Shown here one piece after another: positions 34,750 to 42,137 of a stretch of 64,000 bases of DNA. Position 1 is the stretch's first letter. Each line of letters opens with the position of its first letter. The notes below the pieces were generated by a model that was given only the letters and a program-made list of their open reading frames with translations, ran no database searches and was not told the DNA's origin. The position numbers and the translations under genes are program-made. Source of the DNA: Chloroflexota bacterium (GTDB lineage Bacteria > Chloroflexota > Anaerolineae > Anaerolineales > Villigracilaceae); assembly GCA_016213105.1 (NCBI GenBank), contig JACRBN010000026.1:806001-870000 (forward strand), read 5' to 3'.

Positions 34750-35721
34750 ATGAAACGATTGGCTGTACTCACCAGCGGCGGCGATGCCCCCGGCATGAAC
34801 GCTGCCATTCGGTCTGTCGTGCGGGTTGGAATTGACAAGGGCTGGCAGCTTCTGGGCATCCGACATGGCTACACTGGCCTCATCACCAACAACGTCATAC
34901 CGTTGGGCGCCCGCGATGTCAGCGGCATCATCCAGTTGGGAGGCACAATGCTGGGCAGCGCCCGTTGTCCCGAATTCAAGACCGAGGCAGGGCGCCTGCA
35001 AGCCTTGCGTGTTTTGGCGGAACACGAAATTGAAGCGTTGGTCATCATCGGGGGCGGAGGTTCTCAAACCGGCGCACATGCCTTGTCGCAGATGGGCTTT
35101 CCTGTCATCGGCGTGGCTTCCACCATTGACAATGACCTGTACGGGGCAGATATCACCATCGGCGTGGATACGGCGCTCAACATCGCCCTGGAGGCGATCG
35201 ACCGGCTCAAAGTCACCGCCCTGTCTCACGAACGCGCCTTTCTCATCGAAGTGATGGGGCGTGGCTGCGGTTATCTGGCTTTGATGGCGGGCATTGCCGG
35301 TGGAGCCGAAGCGATTGTCATCCCCGAGGTGGAGACCGATCCCGAAGCCGTGGCGGGGGAATTGCGCAGCGCCTACGAGCGGGGACAAGCCCACGCCCTG
35401 GTGGTTGTCGCCGAAGGCGCTCGATATAACGCTGCGGCGCTGGCGGACTACTTCAAGGAACATCACGAACGCATTGGCTTTGATTTGCGGGTGACCATGT
35501 TGGGGCACGTCCAGCGGGGCGGCGCTCCCAGCGCCTACGACCGTCTGCTCGCAACCCGCCTGGGAGCAGACGCGGTGGAACGTCTGACTCGCGGCGAGCA
35601 CGGGGACCTGGTGGGACTCGTCAAAGGCGAGATCTCTGCCACTCCGCTAACCGAGGTGGTTGTCCATAAAAAGCCGCTGGATTTGCGCCTGATGGAACTG
35701 GCGCGAATGCTGGCAAGGTAA
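34750..35721 (+). CDS. 6-phosphofructokinase (PfkA family) with altered nucleotide site
   Basis: A 323-residue PfkA-family protein at the normal length. N-terminal LTSGGDAPGMNAAIR, STIDNDLYG (with the catalytic Asp-Ile-Asp-Asn-Asp-type site), MGRGCGYLALMAG and GHVQRGGAPSAYDR are all present. However, the segment that is GGDGS in ATP-dependent enzymes and GGDDS in many PPi-dependent ones reads GGGGS here (codons at 35050-35064), so the metal-coordinating Asp103 of the E. coli enzyme is missing. It may use another phosphoryl donor, act on another sugar phosphate or be regulatory. GAGGA precedes ATG 34750. It stands alone between two hairpin-bounded regions. Confidence 0.88.
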   Translation: MKRLAVLTSGGDAPGMNAAIRSVVRVGIDKGWQLLGIRHGYTGLITNNVIPLGARDVSGIIQLGGTMLGSARCPEFKTEAGRLQALRVLAEHEIEALVIIGGGGSQTGAHALSQMGFPVIGVASTIDNDLYGADITIGVDTALNIALEAIDRLKVTALSHERAFLIEVMGRGCGYLALMAGIAGGAEAIVIPEVETDPEAVAGELRSAYERGQAHALVVVAEGARYNAAALADYFKEHHERIGFDLRVTMLGHVQRGGAPSAYDRLLATRLGADAVERLTRGEHGDLVGLVKGEISATPLTEVVVHKKPLDLRLMELARMLAR

Positions 35722-35986
35722 AAGAAGAGATCTGCGTTGACAGGTATTTGTTAATTGGAGGAAAGCCAGTTCATCAAAACTGCAACGAATTGCCAGAATT
35801 CCGCCTGGCCCGCTCCCGCAATTTTGCCGCTTCCACTTTTATATTTGCGGATCTCCCGTAATTAACGGGAAAGAGCCTGACCACGAAGGACACCTTTGTG
35901 TTTGAAAGGGGTTTCCCGTTAAACGCGGTGGAACCGAAATATTCTGCTGCACGAGAAAGTCCAGGTCGGGTAATAACTGTTTGCAT
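35722..35986. other. Intergenic region without a convincing gene
   Basis: Between the phosphofructokinase stop and the third 69-bp element I see no gene with a credible start or protein style. A small palindrome CCCGT-AATTA-ACGGG lies near 35857-35871. Short open frames on both strands are judged accidental. Confidence 0.5.
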
Positions 35987-36055
35987 CTCCCCCAAGTGTA
36001 TGAGATGAATCCTCCCCGGTCGGTGGATGTGACCAGGGAGGATTTTGTATATGAT
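35987..36055 (+). repeat. 69-bp composite element, copy 3
   Basis: 5' box CTCCCCCAAGTG starts at 35987; here CATCTC (35984-35989) can pair with GAGATG (36002-36007). The main stem AATCCTCCC/GGGAGGATT differs from other copies on both arms while pairing is kept. A -10-like TATGAT lies at 36050-36055. The lipoprotein operon starts 118 bp after it. Confidence 0.85.
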
Positions 36056-36173
36056 AAGTTATAAACTGCGTATCCCAGGCAGTGAGAATATTTGTGTTTC
36101 TGAAACATCCCAAACATCCAAGCCATCGCACTGCCCGTTAAAGGGCATGAACGAATAAACAAGGAGATCATAC

Positions 36174-37109
36174 ATGAAGATGAAAAAGTTTTTCGTTGTG
36201 AACACCGCTCTGATTTTATTGTTGCTGGCCGCCTGCGGCGCAGTGAAGCCGACACCCATGCCCGCACAACCCACTGAGCTTCCACCCACTACGGGCGTGG
36301 ATTATCTCTTCGTCACCAACAGACTGCTGATACCAACCACCCAGGAGCAGGCGCAAACATTTGCTTTGAATGTCGATGGTGATACGCAGCAGCGATCCGA
36401 CAACCTGTTTGGTGGGCTGGTTACCTTGCTTACATCGGCAGCGCCGGATCTTGAACTGCAATCGAGCCTCGATCAAGCCATTAATACCGGCCAGGTGGTC
36501 GCGCTCCACCTCATTAAGGCAAACGATCCCCTGAATGATCCAAGTGTTTCATGGGCCATCCTCCAGGGACAAAAAGCGCAGGAGGCGCCCAGTTTTGGAG
36601 GCTCGGATAATTTCACACTCGATTCTGCTGCGCCGGCAAACACTCTGATTGTCGGCTCGCTCACGAACGGTCACTTCACAGGCGGCCCAGGCACGGTACG
36701 AATCCAAATGTTTATCCTGGGACAGTTGGTCGAGGTGAATTTGATCGGAGTTCGTCTTGAGGCTGACTTCAGCCCGCAGGGCTGCGCCAACGGTAAACTG
36801 GCCGGCGGTGTGACCATCGATGAGTTCCGCAGCAAGATTCTTCCAGCCATTACGGACGGGCTCAATCAATATATCAAAACAGAAAATTCCCCTCCCCTCC
36901 TGCAAACCTTCGACTCGAACCATGATGGGACAATCACCATCCAGGAACTTGAAACCAATCCCCTGTTGATGATCGCAGTCTCCCCTGACATGGACCTGCT
37001 TGACTCATCCGGTAATTTCAATCCGGGCCAGGATGGTGTAAAGGACTCCTTCTCGATGGGTTTGGGCTTTACCTGTGTCCCTGCCAGTTTTGCCACGCCG
37101 GCAAATTAG
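36174..37109 (+). CDS. Secreted lipoprotein with EF-hand-like calcium site
   Basis: A 311-residue lipoprotein (lipobox LAAC, Cys about residue 21) with a Pro/Thr tether. The body has a beta-rich domain with a possible redox or structural Cys in QGCANGK and FTCVPA. Near residue 245 is a canonical EF-hand loop (DSNHDGTITIQE), suggesting calcium binding. I do not recognise a named family for the rest. AAGGAG precedes ATG 36174, and the promoter is probably the -10 box of element copy 3. It precedes TPM and LemA genes, so the three probably form an envelope-associated operon. Confidence 0.75.
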   Translation: MKMKKFFVVNTALILLLLAACGAVKPTPMPAQPTELPPTTGVDYLFVTNRLLIPTTQEQAQTFALNVDGDTQQRSDNLFGGLVTLLTSAAPDLELQSSLDQAINTGQVVALHLIKANDPLNDPSVSWAILQGQKAQEAPSFGGSDNFTLDSAAPANTLIVGSLTNGHFTGGPGTVRIQMFILGQLVEVNLIGVRLEADFSPQGCANGKLAGGVTIDEFRSKILPAITDGLNQYIKTENSPPLLQTFDSNHDGTITIQELETNPLLMIAVSPDMDLLDSSGNFNPGQDGVKDSFSMGLGFTCVPASFATPAN

Positions 37110-37240
37110 TGTCGATTTTACAGAATTGAAGCACTACTCTGCCTGTCCCTCCGGTAATTGAAGAGCAGGCTGGAAAAATGGTGCAATGAATGCAATCCGA
37201 GAACCCAGGAACGAATGGTGTTTGAAATGAAGGAAGCATC

Positions 37241-38113
37241 GTGAAACGTAACGCCGCCCGGCCAGGTATTACGATGATTGTGGCTGGCATCACAGCGATC
37301 ATGGTGCTGGCGCTCAGCTTTTTGATCGATTTCACCCCCGCCAGCGCCGGCGCGATTTTCGCTGCACCTCTGTGCGGCAGCGGCTCAGCTCCAGATTACG
37401 GCTTTACCTACGATCTGGAGCAGGCGCATTGGACGGTAAACTGGCAGGAGTACGTCTCGGAGCAAACAGTAACCAAGGTGGACGCGGTCCTCGACCGGCT
37501 GAATGGAGATGCCATCGCGCAGACAATGATCCTCATCCAATCACAAGATCAGGTTGGCAACAGGGTCAACTGCGCTGTGCATTTCCTGCGTTACATGAAG
37601 CTCGGGCAGCCGACGGGTGAGCGTAAGGATAATGGTTTTGTCTTCTTGATCGTGGTTGAACCCACCCGCATTGACGTGCACTATGGTGTGGGATTGGGCC
37701 TGCCGGCCCTGACCGCCCCTGAACTGACAGCCCTTAACCGCGCCGCAGAAGATACCTACCAATCCACCCACAGCCTCGACCAGGCGCTGCTGTCCCTGGT
37801 GCAGGGATTCGATGCAGTTGCACGCAGCAATTATGCGCCGCTGATTTCTCCCACGCCGCCCCGGGAGACGATCAACCAGCAACCACTGCCTTCAGAGCCG
37901 CTGGGCATTTTGACCATTTGCGGTCTGCTGTGCATGGGCATCATTCTGCTGCCATTTCTGGTGTGGATGCTCAGCCGGTTTGCCCGGGGTGGGATTTCCT
38001 ACCGCCCATCAGGTTCAGGCTCCTGGGGGAGGGGCTTCTCTCCTGGCGGGGGCAGAAGTAGTCCGCCAACACGCGGCGGCAGCGGCAGCGGGCGCTCCGG
38101 GCGCGGCAATTAA
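37241..38113 (+). CDS. TPM-domain membrane protein (TPM/Psb32/MOLO-1 family)
   Basis: A 290-residue protein starting at a GTG (37241) behind AAGGAAG. It has an N-terminal transmembrane anchor (about 10-30), an extracytoplasmic TPM domain (about 60-195, with DNGFVFLIVVEPTRIDVHYG and the YGVGLGL strand), a second membrane helix (about 220-245) and a Gly/Ser/Arg-rich cytoplasmic tail. TPM proteins pair with LemA proteins in many bacteria, as here. Proposed roles include phosphatase or envelope-protein maintenance. Confidence 0.88.
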   Translation: MKRNAARPGITMIVAGITAIMVLALSFLIDFTPASAGAIFAAPLCGSGSAPDYGFTYDLEQAHWTVNWQEYVSEQTVTKVDAVLDRLNGDAIAQTMILIQSQDQVGNRVNCAVHFLRYMKLGQPTGERKDNGFVFLIVVEPTRIDVHYGVGLGLPALTAPELTALNRAAEDTYQSTHSLDQALLSLVQGFDAVARSNYAPLISPTPPRETINQQPLPSEPLGILTICGLLCMGIILLPFLVWMLSRFARGGISYRPSGSGSWGRGFSPGGGRSSPPTRGGSGSGRSGRGN

Positions 38114-38134
38114 AAAAGATAAGGAGAATAATAC

Positions 38135-38824
38135 ATGAAACGCTCCATCAGACAGACTATTCCCATTTTAGTGTTGGCAGCCATGTTCGTCGGGCTGACG
38201 GGCTGCGGTATTGTGGAATCAGGCACAACGGAATACAACGAGTTGATTGCGCTGGTGCAGGGCGTGCAGTCCGCAGCGGCCAACTTTCAATTGGTGACAG
38301 ATACACAGTATGCCAAAATCCAGGCCAAAACGCAGATCACCAAAGATTATTACGATGCAGTCAGCAACAGCGGTGAAGTATGGACTGGCAACTTCCGTTC
38401 GCAGGCCGATGCGCTGACCGATCTGTTGAATAATTACCGGGATGAAAACGGACAGCCCCTGGACCCATCCAAGCTGAACTTGAACGAGTTGGAAGGCAAG
38501 GGCGCGCTGCCCAGCGGCCTGGGTCAGGGCTTTACGCTGTATGTCAACGCCATTACTCAGGCCCCTCCGCCCGTTCCGGATGCCCAGGTCACCCTGGCGC
38601 TTGGCGATACCATCGATGAGGCGATGAATACCATTCAATTGGGAGGCACCGATTGGAACGACGCCGTCAAAGCCTACAACACCCGCCGGGCACAGATCAA
38701 GGGTGAGATCGTAGCGCGCGTCTCTGCGTATTTTGGATTTGACCTGCCGGTAACCTTTCCCTATTATCAAGGCGGCAATGCCGGTCAGCCCGTCCAGAAT
38801 CCGCTGGCGACGCCAAAGCCTTGA
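38135..38824 (+). CDS. LemA-family lipoprotein
   Basis: A 229-residue helical protein with a lipoprotein signal (lipobox LTGC, Cys about residue 24) and the LemA layout: YNELIALVQGVQSAAANFQLVTD early helix, long antiparallel helices in the middle and a C-terminal FPYYQGG tail. LemA proteins are membrane-anchored helical bundles of unclear function, usually encoded beside TPM proteins. It follows the TPM gene by 21 bp with AAGGAG. A nested inverted-repeat element lies just downstream. Confidence 0.85.
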   Translation: MKRSIRQTIPILVLAAMFVGLTGCGIVESGTTEYNELIALVQGVQSAAANFQLVTDTQYAKIQAKTQITKDYYDAVSNSGEVWTGNFRSQADALTDLLNNYRDENGQPLDPSKLNLNELEGKGALPSGLGQGFTLYVNAITQAPPPVPDAQVTLALGDTIDEAMNTIQLGGTDWNDAVKAYNTRRAQIKGEIVARVSAYFGFDLPVTFPYYQGGNAGQPVQNPLATPKP

Positions 38825-38848
38825 GTAAGTTATAAAGAACAAGAGAAG

Positions 38849-39091
38849 ATTCGGTAATTCAAAAAACATTCATGTGTGTCATTCTCCCGAAGGATATCAG
38901 GACGATGTGAGCGCCCCCTTCGACAGGCTCAGGGTAATAAACTGCGGGAGCGAAGAATCTCGCTTTTGAGTAGAAATTGCCCACGGCATGAGAGATTCTT
39001 CGTCGCCGCTGCGCGGCTCCTCAGAATGACACTCCTGACATTAAATTGGAGGCGAAACCATCTTTGGGCGCCTCAAGTCTAATTACCGAAT
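38849..39091. mobile_element. Nested inverted-repeat element (MITE-like)
   Basis: Outer arms ATTCGGTAATT (38849-38859) and AATTACCGAAT (39081-39091) enclose inner arms TGTCATTCT (38877-38885) and AGAATGACA (39023-39031), and an inner GAAGAATCTC/GAGATTCTTC palindrome. The core CCTTCGACAGGCTCAGGG and CGCCGCTGCGCGGCTCCTCA are typical of dispersed non-coding bacterial repeats. No protein is supported inside. It fills most of the 343-bp gap between the LemA and GlsB genes. Confidence 0.7.
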
Positions 39092-39167
39092 CCTCTCAAA
39101 TCGTGATATGCGTGCCTATGTAAGATGGCAGGTTTGCGCATTCCGCACATTTACCCAGGAGAAGAAA

Positions 39168-39548
39168 ATGATTAACTTCCTTGTATGGATCATTGCAGGC
39201 GCCCTGGTGGGGTGGGCCGCCAGCGTAATTATGAAGACAAACAGACAGCAGGGTCTGATCGCCGATATCATCGTGGGCATCGTGGGAGCCTTTGTGGGAG
39301 GTTATTTCCTCAGCCCCCTGTTCAATATCAGCACGATCAACGAGGGCAACTTTAGCATCCCAGCCCTGCTGGTGTCGTTGGGGGGCGCCGTTATCCTGCT
39401 CGCAATTTCCAAGTTGTTTCGCAACGTGGGCGGATTCCTGGTGGTGGTCGTCCTCGTGCTGCTGGTCTACATATATTTCAACTGCTGGACGATGGCGTCG
39501 ACATCAGCCTTTTGCACCAGCATCAGGGCCTTGCCATTCCTGCAATAG
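39168..39548 (+). CDS. GlsB/YeaQ/YmgE-family membrane protein with C-terminal extension
   Basis: A 126-residue protein. Residues 1-85 match the GlsB/YeaQ (transglycosylase-associated) family: three helices with IIAGALVGWAAS, QQGLIADIIVGIVGAFVGG and a final VSLGGAVILLAI. Beyond the usual end it continues with another hydrophobic helix and a Cys-containing tail that stops 5 bp before element copy 4. A second family member of the usual 84 residues lies at 40445. The start at 39168 is set by AGGAGAAG. Function in stress tolerance is presumed from the family. Confidence 0.85.
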   Translation: MINFLVWIIAGALVGWAASVIMKTNRQQGLIADIIVGIVGAFVGGYFLSPLFNISTINEGNFSIPALLVSLGGAVILLAISKLFRNVGGFLVVVVLVLLVYIYFNCWTMASTSAFCTSIRALPFLQ

Positions 39549-39553
39549 CCCTT

Positions 39554-39622
39554 CTCCCCCAAGTGGCGGAGAGGAACACTCCCCGGTCGTTGGATGCGGC
39601 CGGGGAGTGTTTGTCGTAGGAT
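39554..39622 (+). repeat. 69-bp composite element, copy 4
   Basis: 5' box CTCCCCCAAGTGGCGGAG from 39554, 5 bp after the previous stop. The stem AACACTCCCCGG/CCGGGGAGTGTT is perfect over 12 bp, with inner TCG/CGG pairs and loop TTGGATG. A -10-like TAGGAT lies at 39617-39622, and the receiver-domain gene starts 6 nt later. Confidence 0.9.
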
Positions 39623-39628
39623 GAATAT

Positions 39629-40000
39629 ATGACCCGCGTATATATAGCCGATGCCAAAATTGAAGAACGTTCTGCCCTTCGCCTTGTACTCCTCGACCTG
39701 AAGATGGAAGTAGTTGGCGAGGCGGCCGACTGGGCAACCACGCTGGCACAAGCGCCCATCAACCGCACGGATATGTTACTGATTGATTGGGACTTGCTCC
39801 CCAGGTCGCCCGGTGCGGCGTTGGATCAACTGCGCAAGGCTTGCCCGGCCGCGCTGGTCATTATTCTCATCAGCCACCTGGACGCCCGTCACCAAGCCGC
39901 ACTCTCGGTCGGCGCCGATGCGTTTATCAGTAAAGGCGAAACGCCTGACCGGGTGGCCGAACACCTGCAAGCTGTAGCCGCAAGTATTCGCTCACGGTGA
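39629..40000 (+). CDS. Stand-alone receiver-domain (CheY-like) protein, probable leaderless mRNA
   Basis: A 123-residue single receiver domain: VYIADAKIEERSALR at the acidic pocket (one of the usual two acidic residues), phospho-acceptor Asp in MLLIDWDLL, and the conserved Lys in AFISKGE. No output domain is present. There is no Shine-Dalgarno sequence; the ATG lies 6 nt after the TAGGAT of element copy 4, so the mRNA is probably leaderless. It may act as a phosphate sink or adaptor for the kinase at 22042 or another kinase. Confidence 0.85.
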   Translation: MTRVYIADAKIEERSALRLVLLDLKMEVVGEAADWATTLAQAPINRTDMLLIDWDLLPRSPGAALDQLRKACPAALVIILISHLDARHQAALSVGADAFISKGETPDRVAEHLQAVAASIRSR

Positions 40001-40105
40001 GCCACCTGGCTGAATGGGAGACCAAAAAATCCGGCGCACCATAGCTGCCCCGAGCGCCGGCACAAATGGGACAGCTTTTTCAAAATGATCTGGAGGATCA
40101 AACTC

Positions 40106-40345
40106 ATGAACAAGGATATTGTCGAAGGCAAATGGAAGCAAATCCGCGGCGAGGCCAAGGCGTGGTGGGGCAAACTCACCGACGACGACCTGGACCGTGC
40201 GGCCGGCAAGTTCGAAGTTCTCGCTGGCCTGCTTCAGGAAAAGTATGGCTATACCCGCGAGCGCGCAGCCGATGAAATCGATAAGCGCGTGACGGAGTTC
40301 GAAACCAATTTGAACAGGAAAACCGCGCCCGCCCCAGTTAAATGA
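40106..40345 (+). CDS. CsbD-family stress protein
   Basis: A 79-residue charged protein of the CsbD family, with the hallmark MNKDIVEGKWKQIRGEAKAW opening and KFEVLAGLLQEKYGYTRE core. CsbD proteins are induced by general stress in many bacteria; their mechanism is unclear. GGAGGATC precedes ATG 40106, and an upstream ATG at 40085 is dismissed. A 10-bp perfect hairpin follows its stop. Confidence 0.92.
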   Translation: MNKDIVEGKWKQIRGEAKAWWGKLTDDDLDRAAGKFEVLAGLLQEKYGYTRERAADEIDKRVTEFETNLNRKTAPAPVK

Positions 40346-40362
40346 ATCGAAGCGGCCTCACC

Positions 40363-40386
40363 ATCCCTTCTCTTCTGAGAAGGGAT
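40363..40386 (+). terminator. Hairpin after csbD-type gene
   Basis: ATCCCTTCTC (40363-40372) pairs perfectly with GAGAAGGGAT (40377-40386) around a TTCT loop, 17 bp after the stop codon. No T-run follows, so it may work as a processing or attenuation stem. Confidence 0.6.
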
Positions 40387-40444
40387 ATGTACCAATGACC
40401 CAATACGGGCAACCGTGTATTTGAATATCCAATAGGAGAACAAA

Positions 40445-40699
40445 ATGAATCTCATCATATACCTCATCGCTGGAGCGATCGTTGGCTATATTGCCAGCCG
40501 GATCATGCATACGAATTCGCAACAGGGCCTGCTGCTCGATATCGTGGTGGGCGTCATTGGCGCGTTTGTCTCTGGTTACTTCATCAGCCCGCTGCTGGGC
40601 ATCGGGACGATCAATGATGCCATCACCCTTCCGACCATGCTGGTAACGCTGCTGGGTTCAGTCGTGCTGCTGTGGATCGTCAAGATGGTCCGCCGCTAA
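40445..40699 (+). CDS. GlsB/YeaQ/YmgE-family membrane protein
   Basis: An 84-residue, three-helix membrane protein at the normal family length: IYLIAGAIVGYIASRIMH, QQGLLLDIVVGVIGAFVSG and a final LLGSVVLLWIVKMVRR. It is a paralogue of the extended copy at 39168. AGGAG precedes ATG 40445. An intrinsic terminator follows about 35 bp after the stop. Confidence 0.92.
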   Translation: MNLIIYLIAGAIVGYIASRIMHTNSQQGLLLDIVVGVIGAFVSGYFISPLLGIGTINDAITLPTMLVTLLGSVVLLWIVKMVRR

Positions 40700-40734
40700 C
40701 CACAGCGGTCATGATATTGGCTTGCAAACTACAT

Positions 40735-40775
40735 GAGCAGGGCATGTCAAACCATCCCTGCTCGTAAGCATTATT
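40735..40775 (+). terminator. Intrinsic terminator
   Basis: GAGCAGGG (40735-40742) and CCCTGCTC (40756-40763) form a perfect 8-bp stem, followed at a short distance by a TTATTTTT tract. It separates the GlsB-type gene from the YggT-like gene. Confidence 0.75.
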
Positions 40776-40855
40776 TTTAACGTGAAATGTATCCAAGTTG
40801 GTGAGGATGGCCTGCCTTTGTTTCATCAGGTTCATCCTCAGAAAGCAAGATCAGA

Positions 40856-41269
40856 ATGTCAAATAACAATAGAGTAACAGAAGTCAGAACGTCACAAAAA
40901 GAAACGGGACAGGAGCAGCGCGTTTTCAGTTTCAAAGCCACCCAGTTGGTCTGGCTGTTGTTCGGGATCCTCGAAGCCCTGATCGCGCTCCGCATCGGGT
41001 TGATGCTGGTCGGAGCCAATCCCAACAGCCCAATCGTGGCCCTGATCTACGGAATTACCTACCTGTTCCTGTTTCCCTTTACTGGATTGATCGGCTCGCC
41101 AACATACGGCAGCTTTGTGCTTGAATTATCCTCCATGTTTGCCATGTTGATCTATGCCCTGATTGCGTGGGCCATGGAACGAACGATCTGGCTGCTCTTT
41201 TACCGTCCGCGTGGACAGGTGGTAGCCGTCACTGAAACCGCCACCGGCGAAAACCACATCACCCCATAA
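40856..41269 (+). CDS. YggT-like membrane protein
   Basis: A 137-residue protein with a charged N-terminus of about 28 residues and two or three membrane helices (VWLLFGILEALIALRIGLML, MFAMLIYALIAWAMERTIWL). The spacing and the FPFTGLIG loop resemble the YggT family, members of which take part in osmotic or division-related envelope functions. The start is at ATG 40856; no strong ribosome binding site is visible. It is followed after 14 bp by a small acidic ORF. Confidence 0.75.
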   Translation: MSNNNRVTEVRTSQKETGQEQRVFSFKATQLVWLLFGILEALIALRIGLMLVGANPNSPIVALIYGITYLFLFPFTGLIGSPTYGSFVLELSSMFAMLIYALIAWAMERTIWLLFYRPRGQVVAVTETATGENHITP

Positions 41270-41283
41270 CCCAAAAGGCCAGA

Positions 41284-41457
41284 ATGAAGGATCTCTTCCA
41301 TCGACAAGAATCGGATACGCAAGAATCAGCCGGCCTTTTAGCCTACCTGCAACAGGCACTCGATGACCTCCAACAGCGGCTGGTCCGCCTCGTTTGGTTG
41401 ACGGAAGAAGAACAAAAAGAGGCGGGCGTTTATCTTGACGACCGACATTACGAGTAA
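41284..41457 (+). CDS. Small hypothetical protein
   Basis: A 57-residue soluble protein, MKDLFHRQESDTQE at the start, then an amphipathic helix (LAYLQQALDDLQQRLVRLVW) and an acidic end. It follows the YggT-like gene by 14 bp and is open from ATG to TAA with good codon use. I do not recognise it. Its charged helical style is like other small stress-island proteins here. Confidence 0.55.
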   Translation: MKDLFHRQESDTQESAGLLAYLQQALDDLQQRLVRLVWLTEEEQKEAGVYLDDRHYE

Positions 41458-41542
41458 ATAAATGAGCAGGAATTACCCTCTGCCATCGGCATGACCATCA
41501 CAATAAAATAATTACCATATTGACAGGTAAGGAGTTGACAAA

Positions 41543-41896
41543 ATGATCAATGAGATTCAAGAACGCGACCATTCAGGTATCAATGTTTTCGGCGTACTCG
41601 TCGGAGTGCTGATCGGCGGTCTGGCTGGGGCCGTCACAATGTTATTACTGGCGCCCCAATCTGGAAAAAGAACCAGGACACTGATCCAACATAAGAGTGT
41701 CGAACTGCGTGACCGCGCCGCCGAATTGGTGGAAGATGGCATGGAGCAGGTGCGCGTGGATCGCGACAAGATTGCGATGAACGGGCGCAGGAAGGCCAAG
41801 GAATTAATGCGAAACGGCCGGGCGCTCGTTGCCGGGCAGTTGGAACACGTCTCCGAAGCCGTACGGGCCGGGAAAAAGGCAATCCTGTCTTCCTAG
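41543..41896 (+). CDS. YtxH-domain membrane protein
   Basis: A 117-residue protein of the YtxH family: a glycine-rich membrane helix (VFGVLVGVLIGGLAGAVTMLLLAPQSGKRTR contains the family's LLAPQSG turn) followed by a long amphipathic helix. YtxH is a general-stress protein in Bacillus. AAGGAG precedes ATG 41543. Immediately after the stop, the neighbouring frame continues to read like protein for about 35 codons to 42005, so the gene may once have been longer. Confidence 0.88.
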   Translation: MINEIQERDHSGINVFGVLVGVLIGGLAGAVTMLLLAPQSGKRTRTLIQHKSVELRDRAAELVEDGMEQVRVDRDKIAMNGRRKAKELMRNGRALVAGQLEHVSEAVRAGKKAILSS

Positions 41897-42007
41897 AACG
41901 ATCACGGGCCTGGCCGACATTCACCGCAAGGTGAGGAAGCTCGAACATGAGTTGGCCGCCCGACAGTCAAAATCGGATCATAATTTTTTCGGACTGCAAG
42001 CTTAAAT

Positions 42008-42034
42008 GTCACCCGGGAGACCCGACCGGGTGAC
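42008..42034 (+). terminator. Hairpin, probable terminator
   Basis: GTCACCCGG (42008-42016) and CCGGGTGAC (42026-42034) make a perfect 9-bp stem with a 9-nt loop, ahead of the BON-domain gene. A T-rich stretch (TTTTCTTTTTT) comes about 25 bp later, not directly adjacent. Confidence 0.55.
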
Positions 42035-42137
42035 CATTTGATTATCCGTAAGAGGATTTTCTTTTTTAGCCGATTGCCTGGCCTGGACGACCATTAATTC
42101 AAAATATCCAGGACAAGTGAACTTTAGAGGAGCAAAA

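Noticed and set aside
35774-35995. 73-codon - strand frame after the phosphofructokinase gene
   Set aside because: No ribosome binding site, overlaps element copy 3 and has no recognisable protein style.
38876-39082. 68-codon + strand frame
   Set aside because: It lies wholly inside the nested inverted-repeat element, with no start signal and repeat-derived sequence.
39504-39768. - strand frames across element copies (reading SPPLGG or FSATWG in several places)
   Set aside because: They recur only because the 69-bp element recurs; the conserved feature is base pairing and spacing, not a protein.
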